Shown here piece by piece: positions 6,830 to 14,902 of a stretch of 50,580 nucleotides of DNA. The first letter of the stretch is position 1; every line of letters starts with the position of its first letter. Source of the DNA: Gemmatimonadota bacterium. Its GTDB lineage: Bacteria > Latescibacterota > UBA2968. A program made the position numbers and the translations under genes. The notes beneath the pieces are model-generated. The model did no database searches. It saw only the letters and a program-made list of their open reading frames with translations, and was not told the DNA's origin. The stretch is taken from positions 1-50,580 of the forward strand of contig VXRD01000147.1 of NCBI GenBank assembly GCA_009838845.1. The letters are read 5' to 3'.

Positions 6830-9337
6830 TCAATTTTCCCTCCCGATCTGTGTTCTGGTCGCCACGGCTTTTACAGCTTCTATACCCAGGCGGTCTTCGA
6901 GTTGTTTCAAGTACAAACTGCGCGGAGAGACCTTCCGCCCGTGTGATTCCCAATATCCATCTTCACGCCTGTACCAGCCGTCTCGTTTCTCGCCGATGCA
7001 ACCAATGGCATAATTTTGTGATGTTGGGGGTTTTTGCACGATAAAGCTCTCTGCTTCGCAATTCCACAATACTTTTTGTGCGCCCGCCCAACCGTGGCCA
7101 GTGCCCGAACCTTGCCGATCCTGAACATTGATGGCATTGCCGTTCACGATTACGTTGTCAAATAGGGTGCAAACAGACCACCGGTGATGGGGGCCTGAAT
7201 CATTATGCGCGATATCTGCCGTGCAATCCAAAAACACATTTGGCCCCGGTACGCGGGCGTGTAGCACATAATCGTGACGCCCTCGCCGGGTATAACACCG
7301 TTGCACGAGAGACAATTGCCCGTGGATGGGAAATGAATATCGCCGTCCCCCGGTGATCTGTGATACGGGATCCAGACACTGGCTATCCTGCACGGTCATC
7401 CATTTTGCCAGGTTGCCAATGGTTACACACGCATATCCAAAGTGAACCGAGGTGATATTGCGCGCCCACGCATTCTGCACGCGTGAAAATACGACAAAAT
7501 TCCAGGCGTGATCTTCATCGATAAACTCATCCTCCCTACTTTCATCTTTTTCGCTGTCATCAAACTCCGATACGCCGCGCAAGTTCTCGATGCCGACCTG
7601 TTCAATGCGCCCGGGATATTCGTATTTGAGAACCCACCCGCCGCCGTATTCGCGTTCAAATGCATTGCCCATTGGTGCGTCGATTGTTATCCGGTTGCCT
7701 TCTATGGCAGTTATGGTGCGGTCAAAGCGAAAGTCATAAGTGCCCGGTTCCCACTGCCGAACGTCGGGATGTGACATCTCAATGCGATCCATCCCTATTG
7801 CGGCAATCCACTGAGCCTTACTGGGGCGATGCACGAGGATGTTATCGCCAACTGCAAAACCCGAAGCATCTTCTATGGAAAATATTTTTGCGCCTACGGG
7901 GACATAATCATCTACAATGGCCTGTCGCGTTCCCCCTACCTCTTGCCAGAATGATCTGCCTTCAAACTCGATCAATGTGCGCTGTTCTGTTCCCGTTGCA
8001 ATCAATACCGTGCCGTTTTCACCTTCGCCTTCACCGCGCAGTACGACGCCACTTGCCCGAATGTACAGGGTCCCACCAATCCGATATTTTCCGCGCTTGA
8101 GTAACAAGGTCCCGCGAAATCCATTGGCGTCCAGTGCGCGCGCAGATACGTCGTCAATTGCCGCTTGCAATCGCGCTGTGTCGTCTCCCCCGGCCTGTGG
8201 CTGTACCGTCATCGCCACTGGCACATCTGGCAGAGCCACACCACCACCCATATAGCCACAATGTGAAAAGTCTGGAATGATATTGCCCTTCTCATCTGGT
8301 ACATAGGCCAGTCGCCCGTCAGGTCCCGAATATACCAGTTTACTGTTCTGAGGTACATAAGATACCGAACTGCTCCGCGTTTGGATAAAATCTGCAACTT
8401 GCGCCCAAATTGGGATAGGATATATGGAGGGGTCGCGTGAGGCGATAATATCCCGAGGAATTGGCACGCGGATCCGGGTTATTCCCGCCTCAATCGTCTG
8501 TGTCAATAAAATCTGCGTTTCGGTTCCCACCACAATGTTTAATGGTTGTGTGGTGGCGTTTTCAAGTGTGATGGGTATGTACCACTCCGTGCCGCCAGAT
8601 CCGAATCCAGCAGCGAAGGTGAGGAAATCCCCAAAACCGATTTGTCCGTCAGAATCGAGATCGTAGATGGGATCATATCCCGCATCGGTCTGCGTTGCAC
8701 CAAATTTCTGAACAAAGAGGATAAAATCACTAAAACCAACGGCTCCATTGTCATCGAAATCGAGATGGTCAATGGAATTTATTTCCTGTACTGGCGCGTC
8801 AACTTGCCATGAAAAGGTCTGATCGACGGTTGCAATATGATCGATGAACAGGCGCGCGTTTGAATTTTGACTGGTTTCTGTTCTATACGTGATGTATCGC
8901 CTGTTGTAATCGGGGTCTCTGCCCCAGATCTCGTGGGGTTTTGCCAGTTCGACAACGGCAAGTTGCCAGCCCTGAGGCGGTGTTTGTCCCTCCCAGATCG
9001 TATATATGGCTTCCCTACCGCCGCCCAGAGGGTGGTTGCGGACCTTGATTTTGAGATCCCTCAGGCCATTGCCCTCTACTTTCCACCAGAAGCTCAAGCT
9101 GTGTCTTTGGGAGATATCCTGCCCCGTGCTAAAAAAATTGTAGGTAAAGAATCCCGTTTGACCGGCTGGTGGGGAAGCAACGATGGCAAACCGACCCTCC
9201 TGGGCATCTCTGGATAACTGGACATTGTTGGACCAACCGGAGAGATTGTCGCAATAGGTCAGCGTTTGCACCGGATCGCTGGCAGAGCAAGGACAGGCCC
9301 ACAGAAATAGAATTGTGCAGGTGATAATTGATCGCAT
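6830..9337 (-). CDS. Secreted beta-helix (pectate-lyase-like) protein with dockerin-like EF-hand pair
   Basis: An 835-residue protein. It starts with a signal peptide (MRSIITCTILFLWACPCSA), then a carbohydrate-binding-like beta-sandwich (about 25-185). Two EF-hand loops follow at about 193-204 (DFDDNGAVGFSD) and 226-237 (DLDSDGQIGFGD), each with a GF-containing helix, in a dockerin-like arrangement. A linker leads to a right-handed beta-helix of the pectate lyase superfamily 3 type (about 370-790), beginning GGDDTARLQAAIDDV and TLLLKRGKYRIGGTLYI. It is probably an extracellular polysaccharide-binding or lyase/hydrolase protein; no specific catalytic residues can be assigned. ATG 9337 is preferred because AGGAGA lies 7 bases upstream and the signal peptide starts there. 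It is a single-gene unit with its own promoter candidate and terminator. Confidence 0.8.
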   Translation of the reverse strand: MRSIITCTILFLWACPCSASDPVQTLTYCDNLSGWSNNVQLSRDAQEGRFAIVASPPAGQTGFFTYNFFSTGQDISQRHSLSFWWKVEGNGLRDLKIKVRNHPLGGGREAIYTIWEGQTPPQGWQLAVVELAKPHEIWGRDPDYNRRYITYRTETSQNSNARLFIDHIATVDQTFSWQVDAPVQEINSIDHLDFDDNGAVGFSDFILFVQKFGATQTDAGYDPIYDLDSDGQIGFGDFLTFAAGFGSGGTEWYIPITLENATTQPLNIVVGTETQILLTQTIEAGITRIRVPIPRDIIASRDPSIYPIPIWAQVADFIQTRSSSVSYVPQNSKLVYSGPDGRLAYVPDEKGNIIPDFSHCGYMGGGVALPDVPVAMTVQPQAGGDDTARLQAAIDDVSARALDANGFRGTLLLKRGKYRIGGTLYIRASGVVLRGEGEGENGTVLIATGTEQRTLIEFEGRSFWQEVGGTRQAIVDDYVPVGAKIFSIEDASGFAVGDNILVHRPSKAQWIAAIGMDRIEMSHPDVRQWEPGTYDFRFDRTITAIEGNRITIDAPMGNAFEREYGGGWVLKYEYPGRIEQVGIENLRGVSEFDDSEKDESREDEFIDEDHAWNFVVFSRVQNAWARNITSVHFGYACVTIGNLAKWMTVQDSQCLDPVSQITGGRRYSFPIHGQLSLVQRCYTRRGRHDYVLHARVPGPNVFLDCTADIAHNDSGPHHRWSVCTLFDNVIVNGNAINVQDRQGSGTGHGWAGAQKVLWNCEAESFIVQKPPTSQNYAIGCIGEKRDGWYRREDGYWESHGRKVSPRSLYLKQLEDRLGIEAVKAVATRTQIGREN

Positions 9338-9371
9338 TGTGTGTTCTCCTGGCCGCTGACAGCTTGTTTCT

Positions 9372-9385
9372 ATATTTGCAAATAT
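9372..9385. promoter_or_regulatory. 14-bp perfect palindrome at the predicted transcription start
   Basis: ATATTTGCAAATAT reads identically on both strands and sits just downstream of a -10 candidate for the secreted beta-helix gene, a typical repressor-operator position. Confidence 0.35.
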
Positions 9386-9389
9386 CTGC

Positions 9390-9418
9390 AATTTACTCGA
9401 AAAAACAGGGGCTTGCAA
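9390..9418 (-). promoter_or_regulatory. Possible sigma-70 promoter of the beta-helix gene
   Basis: On the minus strand TTGCAA (9418-9413), a 17-base spacer, then TAAATT (9395-9390). The predicted start is near 9383, about 46 bases before ATG 9337. Confidence 0.4.
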
Positions 9419-9476
9419 TGGCATTTTGGCGTATAATGCAGGCGTTGTTGGAGGCGAACCTGACAGAACTATGGAG

Positions 9477-9540
9477 GTGTCCCTATTGAGATAGACAATT
9501 GTGGGATAGTGTCCCTATTGAGACTGACAATTGCAGGATT
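9477..9540. repeat. Two tandem copies of a 32-bp repeat
   Basis: GTGTCCCTATTGAGA followed by a GACAATTG core occurs at 9477-9508 and 9509-9540, head to tail, with a few differences. Repeats of this kind (TGTCCC..TTGAG..CAATT) are reminiscent of the multiple terminal repeats of IS21-like elements, but no transposase is nearby. The rest of the 314-base gap 9338-9651 holds the promoter candidate and the terminator at 9566-9600; I see no gene in it. Confidence 0.6.
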
Positions 9541-9565
9541 ATGTCTATAACTACGTAACATTACC

Positions 9566-9600
9566 AAATTAAATAGGGCAGACCTTGTGTGGCCTGCCCT
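9566..9600 (-). terminator. Terminator of the LolD-like ATPase gene
   Basis: AGGGCAG (9575-9581) pairs with CTGCCCT (9594-9600) around a 12-base loop, followed on the minus strand by an AT-rich ATTTAATTT tail. The short stem and imperfect U tract make it moderate. Confidence 0.5.
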
Positions 9601-9651
9601 GTTATTGGAATTATTTTGCTTCAGGTGAATCCAGAAACGCCTTAACGCTGT

Positions 9652-10431
9652 TTACTCAGCCGTGGGATCAAAACCTTCAATACGCCCTTCCTGAATCTCG
9701 ATCTCATCGCGGCGTCTCACCCGCTCAACCTGTCCATCGCGCAAATCGACCACGCGATCAGATACCCCGAGCATCTTGTGGTCGTGGGTATTGGTCACAA
9801 TGGTCACACCGCTTTCGCCCTGCATCTTGAGCAACAACTCGATAATTTCCTGCCCGGTCTTCAAATCGAGATTTCCCGTCGGCTCATCAGCCAAAATCAA
9901 ATCGGGGTCATTGGCCATAGCCCTGGCAATTGCCACGCGCTGCTGCTGTCCGCCCGACAATTCGTAGGGTTTGTGATGCAAGCGATCAGAAAGGCCCACC
10001 AGCGACAATTTGTGCGCGGCCTTTTCCTCGTAATCTTTGCGCGACATACCCGAAAACACCATGGGCAAAGCCACATTTTCAAGCGCCGTCATCACGGGAA
10101 TCAGGTTAAACGACTGAAAAATATACCCCACACTGTGGCAGCGCAAATAGGCAATTTGCCCCTGGCTCATATCGCCCATATTGGCACCGTTGACCAATAC
10201 AGTTCCCTTCGTGGGTGTATCCAATGCCCCGACCATGTTAAACATCGTGGTTTTTCCCGAGCCAGAAGGACCCATAATGGACAAATACTCACCGCGAATC
10301 ACATCGAGGTTCACGCCTTGCAGGGCATGCACTTCCTGGTCGCCCATCCGATAGGTCTTCCAGACCCCTTGAACTTTGATAATATAATCTTCAGCATCAA
10401 CCTGTTGTTCAGCAGCCGATTCCTGAGCCAT
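9652..10431 (-). CDS. ABC transporter ATP-binding protein, LolD/MacB family
   Basis: A 259-residue ATPase. Walker A is GPSGSGKTT, the Q-loop is in YIFQSFNLIP, the signature is LSGGQQQRVAIARA, Walker B is LILADEPTGNLD, and the H-switch region is NTHDHK. The FNLIPVMTALENVALPM and ADEPTGNLD wording is characteristic of the LolD/MacB/FtsE-like group that drives FtsX-type permeases (lipoprotein release or mechanotransmission). The N-terminal 25 residues and the acidic C-terminal tail (about 230-259) extend beyond the core. ATG 10431 has AGGAG 7 bases upstream and is preferred over the longer in-frame start. No permease is next to it, so its membrane partner must be encoded elsewhere. Confidence 0.9.
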   Translation of the reverse strand: MAQESAAEQQVDAEDYIIKVQGVWKTYRMGDQEVHALQGVNLDVIRGEYLSIMGPSGSGKTTMFNMVGALDTPTKGTVLVNGANMGDMSQGQIAYLRCHSVGYIFQSFNLIPVMTALENVALPMVFSGMSRKDYEEKAAHKLSLVGLSDRLHHKPYELSGGQQQRVAIARAMANDPDLILADEPTGNLDLKTGQEIIELLLKMQGESGVTIVTNTHDHKMLGVSDRVVDLRDGQVERVRRRDEIEIQEGRIEGFDPTAE

Positions 10432-10475
10432 TGTGTTCTCCTCTGAAACAATAAAGTTCACCATTGAACTCACGT

Positions 10476-10504
10476 ATGGTAGCGAAAACCCATGGGCATG
10501 TCAA
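10476..10504 (-). promoter_or_regulatory. Sigma-70 promoter of the LolD-like gene
   Basis: On the minus strand TTGACA (10504-10499), a 17-base spacer, then TACCAT (10481-10476). The leader to ATG 10431 is about 38 bases. Confidence 0.6.
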
Positions 10505-10622
10505 GCCATTTTAATCGCAATAAAATTCTACGTGATTCTACAAGTATCTTCTACTATATTCTAAAACCGCATTGTGCTATAGACCTGTCGCATCACCAGA
10601 ACCAATACGAAAGGATCGCATC

Positions 10623-11447
10623 ATGAAACTCGCAGTATGCAATGAATTTTTTGAAGATTGGAAAATCGAGGACGTCTTTAACTACGCAGCGGAAATTGGC
10701 TGTGACGGCGTAGAAATCGCGCCTTTTACACTCGCGGAAAGCGTCACAAGAATTTCTGCCAAACAGCGCAGCGACATTCGCAAAGCCGCAGAAAAAGCCG
10801 GCGTCGAAATCGTTGGCCTGCATTGGCTACTCGCCAGTCCACCGGGGCTTTATCTCACGCATCCGGACAAAGCCATCCGCGCCAAAACTGAGGATTATAT
10901 CAAAGCATTGATCAACTTCTGTGGCGATTTGGGCGGACAGGTTATGATCCACGGCTCACCGGCACAGCGCAACATCCAAAAAGGCTGGGACCGCGAAGAA
11001 TGCTGGAAATACGCCGTCGATGTCTTTTCGAACTGCACCGCAGAAATGGTGCAAAACAACGTCACCTATTGCATCGAAGCCCTCACGGGCAAAGAAACCA
11101 ATATCCTGAACTCCATCTCTGAAGCCCTCAAAATGGTTGCCGATGTCGGTCACCCAAACTTCCAGACCATGGTCGATACCAAAGCCGCAGCCGCTGAAAA
11201 CAAATCCCATGTGGATGTAATCGCCGAAGCCGGCAAAGCCATGCGCCATGTCCATGTGAACGACCCCAATTTGCGCGGTCCGGGATTTGGCGACTTGAAA
11301 TTTGCATCCATCCTCCGCGCCCTCAAAGACCGCCACTACGATGGTTATGTATCCGTAGAAGTCTTTGACTTCACACCCGATGCACAAACCATTGCCGCAC
11401 GCAGCATCGGATACCTCAAGGGTATTTTGGAAGGATTGGAAAATTAG
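10623..11447 (+). CDS. Sugar phosphate isomerase/epimerase-like TIM-barrel protein
   Basis: A 274-residue AP-endonuclease-2/xylose-isomerase-like TIM barrel. Family features seen are an opening KLAVCNEFF, CDGVEIAPFTL after strand 2, VEIVGLHWLL, a central GGQVMIHGSPAQR, TYCIEALTG carrying a likely metal Glu, MVDTKAAAA, AMRHVHVNDPNLRGPG with the HVND metal/substrate motif, and GYVSVEVFDF near the end. Members isomerise or epimerise sugars or act on inositols; the substrate here is not determined. ATG 10623 follows AAAGGA by 8 bases, and a longer upstream reading lacks support. It converges with the SDR gene with only 2 bases between their stops. Neighbouring single-gene units of carbohydrate and amine metabolism suggest a catabolic role. 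Confidence 0.85.
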   Translation: MKLAVCNEFFEDWKIEDVFNYAAEIGCDGVEIAPFTLAESVTRISAKQRSDIRKAAEKAGVEIVGLHWLLASPPGLYLTHPDKAIRAKTEDYIKALINFCGDLGGQVMIHGSPAQRNIQKGWDREECWKYAVDVFSNCTAEMVQNNVTYCIEALTGKETNILNSISEALKMVADVGHPNFQTMVDTKAAAAENKSHVDVIAEAGKAMRHVHVNDPNLRGPGFGDLKFASILRALKDRHYDGYVSVEVFDFTPDAQTIAARSIGYLKGILEGLEN

Positions 11448-11449
11448 AA

Positions 11450-12280
11450 TCAATGTTCCGGCAACCGCTCTGCCACAAAACCCAATTCTTCTTTAATTCG
11501 ACTCACATCGTAAACACTATCGTATTCATGCCCGGGCCGTTCAAAATGCGACAGATCCACCTCTTCGCCCCACCAAGCGCGAAAAATCTCCGCCACGGGT
11601 ACGGCAACCCACGCCTTTGGACCCGCGGCATTCATAATGCGAACCCCGGGTTTGTGCAGCGATAGCGCAGACAGCGCGAATGCCCGAACTGCATCTGGCA
11701 AATCCATAATGGTCATGGAGCCCAAGCCCCACTGTCGCGTCGGAGAAATATTGCGCAAAGGCGGCAATCCAGCGTGCGGCACCGAAGACAGGCGCAAATT
11801 AATCACATCGATATCGCCATTTTGCCGCGCATAGAACTTTGTGATCTCCTCCATCAAAAATTTCGACAAACCATACCCATTGCGATCCAGACATGGGTGT
11901 TCATCGGGAATCGGCAATGTCTGTGGACGAAAAGCCTCATTCTGCATCCCGACTGCTGCGATCGAACTCGCCATCACAAATTTGCGGCATCCGCGATCCA
12001 TCAAATAGCGCATCAAACACCGCGTGCCCTCCACATTGACAATCAGCGCGTCGCGCTCCGAACAACCGCCGGTCACAGCCGCGAGGTGAATCACAACATC
12101 AATCGACTCATCATTGAGCTGTTGCAAATCTTCAAAAGAGCCAAACTCGCCGTTCACATAGCGCAAATCCAATTCTGGATTATTTCGACTCATACAAATC
12201 ACCCTGTGATCTTCCGCCATCGAGACCGACAGTGCCCGACCGATAAAACCACTCGCTCCGGTAATCAGTACTGTGCCCAC
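11450..12280 (-). CDS. NAD-dependent epimerase/dehydratase (extended SDR)
   Basis: A 276-residue extended short-chain dehydrogenase. The nucleotide-binding motif is TGASGFIGRA near the N-terminus. An acidic/LAAVTG strand follows (VVIHLAAVTGG), and the catalytic YxxxK is in NGYGLSKFLMEE, with an upstream Ser in VMASSIAAVG. It likely epimerises or reduces a nucleotide sugar or a related polyol. I chose the GTG at 12280 because GAGGAGG lies 4-5 bases upstream. The longer ATG frame from 12313 would overlap the upstream amidohydrolase gene and has no ribosome site. It follows the amidohydrolase by 13 bases on the same strand and is probably co-transcribed with it. Confidence 0.85.
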   Translation of the reverse strand: MGTVLITGASGFIGRALSVSMAEDHRVICMSRNNPELDLRYVNGEFGSFEDLQQLNDESIDVVIHLAAVTGGCSERDALIVNVEGTRCLMRYLMDRGCRKFVMASSIAAVGMQNEAFRPQTLPIPDEHPCLDRNGYGLSKFLMEEITKFYARQNGDIDVINLRLSSVPHAGLPPLRNISPTRQWGLGSMTIMDLPDAVRAFALSALSLHKPGVRIMNAAGPKAWVAVPVAEIFRAWWGEEVDLSHFERPGHEYDSVYDVSRIKEELGFVAERLPEH

Positions 12281-12293
12281 AATCCCTCCTCGT

Positions 12294-13526
12294 TTAATCA
12301 ATAAAAATATCACTCGCCCCGCCTAAAACATCTGCTATAACCTCCCCCTCTTTCATCACCATCTTCACCTGTCGCAAGCATGCAATATCTTCAAGCGGAT
12401 TGCCCGACAGTGCAATCACATCTGCGAACATCCCAACGCCAAGATATCCAACGCAATCCGCCATACCCAACATCTCAGCCGTATTCGTCGTTACCGCCTT
12501 TAACGCATCCACCTCTGACACCCCCAACCCAACGAGTTCTTTTGCCTCGCGCCAGAGCGTTGCATGCGTACTATCGGTACCCAAACACACTTTCACACCC
12601 GCCCGCACGGCTTCGGGAATATATTTTGCCGTCGATTCGCGCGCGCGTTCAACCCGCTCGCGCCACCAATCCCACGTCCACGTATCAAAAGACGCAAAAC
12701 CCACTTCATCGTCGAAAAACAGTTGCAAATTTGGATCGCTCAAATACGCGCCCGATTTCACAAACAAAGCCACATCCTCTTCGGTCAACAAATTGGCGTG
12801 TTCAATACTATCGATCCCAGCTTCCATCGCCCAGCGCATTGCCGGTCCGCCAATCGCGTGTGCGGCCACGGGAAGTCCCAGATCGTGTGATACAGCAATC
12901 GCTGCATCAATTTCCCGCCTCGAATACGCAGCCACATCTGTCAGGTCGCCTCGAATATAGTCCTCATAAGAATCGCCCTGCCGCACATTGGTAATAAACA
13001 ACTTGGTCCAATCCGCACCCTGAGAAAAATTCTCTCTGATCTTAAGCGTCAGATCTTCTACCCCATCCGCGGAAAAACACAAAAAAGGCGCAGTCCCGTG
13101 ACCTGGTCTCAATGCCCGCACACACACCTTCAACCTCGGCCCCACGGCTTCGCCGCGATCAATCGCACCCTGAAAAGCCTTCTCAACACCCGGCCGATCT
13201 CCCAGAGTGCGCATGGTCGTAACGCCTGTACTCAGATCACTTCGCAAATTCATCGCACCGCGCAACACAGCCGTTGTCGCATCCAGATCGAAATGCGCAC
13301 TCAAAGGCAACTGGAACCGATTGTTAATCGTAATATGTACATGAGAATCAATCAACGCTGGCATCACAGTATATGCTGAACAATCCACCACCTCGGCGTT
13401 TGGAGGCACATCTACTTCCGTCCCAACACCGACCACGCGCCCCTTATTCACCACAACCATCCCCTGCGGAACGGGTGCACAATCGGGATGAACAATCAAC
13501 AAGTTGGATTTAATCACTTTTGACAT
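12294..13526 (-). CDS. Amidohydrolase, imidazolonepropionase-like
   Basis: A 410-residue metal-dependent hydrolase of the COG1228 type. The order is an N-terminal beta-sandwich (KSNLLIV..VVNKGRVVGVG), the HxH metal motif in ALIDSHVHIT, a GVTTMRTLGD strand, the metal His in PVAAHAIGG, SIEHANLL, and the final metal Asp in VCLGTDSTHATLW, closing with a second sandwich segment (GMFADVIALSGNPLEDI). It likely cleaves a cyclic amide or dipeptide-like (prolidase-type) substrate, possibly a xenobiotic; the exact substrate is not visible. ATG 13526 is the first methionine compatible with the family start; no strong ribosome site is seen before it. It is divergent from the flavin monooxygenase, and the 69-base gap holds a promoter candidate. 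Confidence 0.88.
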   Translation of the reverse strand: MSKVIKSNLLIVHPDCAPVPQGMVVVNKGRVVGVGTEVDVPPNAEVVDCSAYTVMPALIDSHVHITINNRFQLPLSAHFDLDATTAVLRGAMNLRSDLSTGVTTMRTLGDRPGVEKAFQGAIDRGEAVGPRLKVCVRALRPGHGTAPFLCFSADGVEDLTLKIRENFSQGADWTKLFITNVRQGDSYEDYIRGDLTDVAAYSRREIDAAIAVSHDLGLPVAAHAIGGPAMRWAMEAGIDSIEHANLLTEEDVALFVKSGAYLSDPNLQLFFDDEVGFASFDTWTWDWWRERVERARESTAKYIPEAVRAGVKVCLGTDSTHATLWREAKELVGLGVSEVDALKAVTTNTAEMLGMADCVGYLGVGMFADVIALSGNPLEDIACLRQVKMVMKEGEVIADVLGGASDIFID

Positions 13527-13546
13527 ATTTATTTTGTTTGTATAAT
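13520..13546 (+). promoter_or_regulatory. Possible promoter of the luciferase-like gene
   Basis: TTGACA (13520-13525) and a perfect TATAAT (13541-13546) are present but separated by 15 bases, shorter than ideal. The -10 is strong. The -35 overlaps the start codon of the divergent amidohydrolase gene. Confidence 0.4.
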
Positions 13547-13595
13547 GTAGGTGGAACAACAAAACACCGTCATTTTGATCACCGGAGATCTATTC

Positions 13596-14846
13596 ATGCA
13601 ATTTGGCATCTTTTACGAACACCAGATTCCCCGCCCCTGGGCAGAAGGCGAAGAACACCAGCTTTTCAAAGACGCGCTCGAACAAGTCGAAGTCGCCGAT
13701 CGGATTGACATTGAATATGTTTGGGAAGTTGAACATCACTTTTTGGAAGAATACTCCCACTCCTCAGCCCCCGAAGTCTTCCTCGCGGCCTGTAGCCAAC
13801 GATCAAAAAATATCCGCCTGGGACACGGCATTGTACTCATGCCCCCCAATTACAACCATCCGGCCCGCGTTGCCGAACGCATCGCAACCCTCGACCTGAT
13901 CAGCGACGGACGCGTCGAATGGGGCACGGGTGAATCGGCCTCTCGCGCAGAACTCGAGGGATTCAACGTCCCACCCGGAGAAAAAAAAGCAATGTGGGCG
14001 GAAACCGTACGGGAAACCGCCAAAATGCTCGCATCAGACCCGTATCCCGGATATGACGGCGAATTTTTCTCAATGCCCGAACGCAACGTCTTGCCCAAAC
14101 CCCTGCAAAAACCCCACCCGCCGCTGTGGGTCGCCTGTTCCAACCGCGAAAGCATTCGCTGGGCGGGAAAACACGGCATTGGCGCGCTCACCTTTGCCTT
14201 TATCGAACCTGAAGACGCCAAATACTGGGTTGACGAATACTACACCGCATTTGAAAACGAATGCGAACCTCTCGGACAAGCCGTCAACCCCACCATCGCC
14301 ATGGTCGCTGGATTTATGTGTCACGAAAACGGGGAAAAAGCGCGCGCACAGGGCCTCGAAGGATTCCAATTTTTCGGCTATGCACTCTCCCATTACTACC
14401 GACACGGGACTCACATCCCCGGCAAATTTGACATCTGGGCAGACTTCCAGCAAAACAAACCCGAACGGAAAAAAGGTTCGGGATCAGGTTGCATTGGCAC
14501 CCCGGACGAGATTCGCGCCCATCTCGAAGCAATGGAAGAAATCGGCGTCGATCAGGTCGTCTTCCTGCAGCAAGCCGGCAACAACAGACACGATCATATA
14601 TGCGAATCACTCGAATGTTTCGCACAAAATGTATTGCCAGACTTCAAAGCGCGACACGAAATATACGCCGCACAAAAAGCAGAACGCCTCGGCCCTGCCA
14701 TCGAAAAAGCACTCTCTAAAATTCCACCGATAGACAAACCCAAATCCACACCCTTCGAAGCCTATCCACTCTTAAAATCACCCGACGAAAAGCAAGAAGA
14801 CCTCGAAATTGTGGAATCTGTTGCGGGGAAACGAATCAACGAATAG
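13596..14846 (+). CDS. LLM-class flavin-dependent oxidoreductase (luciferase-like monooxygenase)
   Basis: A 416-residue TIM-barrel flavin enzyme. It opens MQFGIFYEHQIPRPW. Family segments are EYVWEVEHHFLEEYSHSS (the EHH motif), IRLGHGIVLMPPNYNHP, RVAERIATLDLISDGRVEWG and later PPLWVACSNRESIRWAGKHG and GTPDEIRAHLEAMEEIGVD. These enzymes use reduced flavin to oxygenate small organics. ATG 13596 follows CCGGAG by 9 bases. The C-terminus runs beyond the normal end by a charged tail, and its last codons and stop (AAC GAA TAG) lie inside the left arm of the intergenic repeat at 14839-14902. It converges on the aminotransferase gene. Confidence 0.9.
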   Translation: MQFGIFYEHQIPRPWAEGEEHQLFKDALEQVEVADRIDIEYVWEVEHHFLEEYSHSSAPEVFLAACSQRSKNIRLGHGIVLMPPNYNHPARVAERIATLDLISDGRVEWGTGESASRAELEGFNVPPGEKKAMWAETVRETAKMLASDPYPGYDGEFFSMPERNVLPKPLQKPHPPLWVACSNRESIRWAGKHGIGALTFAFIEPEDAKYWVDEYYTAFENECEPLGQAVNPTIAMVAGFMCHENGEKARAQGLEGFQFFGYALSHYYRHGTHIPGKFDIWADFQQNKPERKKGSGSGCIGTPDEIRAHLEAMEEIGVDQVVFLQQAGNNRHDHICESLECFAQNVLPDFKARHEIYAAQKAERLGPAIEKALSKIPPIDKPKSTPFEAYPLLKSPDEKQEDLEIVESVAGKRINE

Positions 14847-14902
14847 ACGAATCAACGATAGCAGTTGGGTGGTAGGGCGGGGTTCGTCTATTCGTCTATT
14901 CG
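14839..14902. repeat. Palindromic intergenic repeat, copy A
   Basis: A perfect 13-bp inverted repeat (ACGAATAGACGAA at 14839-14851, TTCGTCTATTCGT at 14883-14895) flanks a 31-base G-rich loop. The right arm is made of 8-bp units TTCGTCTA. The 38-base part from 14865 to 14902 recurs at 19851-19889 with two substitutions and one indel. Both convergent neighbours stop inside the arms: the plus-strand gene at 14844-14846, the minus-strand gene at 14890-14888. It may act as a transcription terminator for both. Confidence 0.75.

Noticed and set aside
10526-10554. Three copies of TTCTAC upstream of the isomerase gene
   Set aside because: Spacings of 10 and 13 bases are irregular and the unit is only 6 bases; chance is likely.
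12380-12994. 204-residue plus-strand open frame, Pro/Thr/Ser-rich
   Set aside because: It is antisense to the well-conserved amidohydrolase; its composition is that of a shadow frame and it has no ribosome site.
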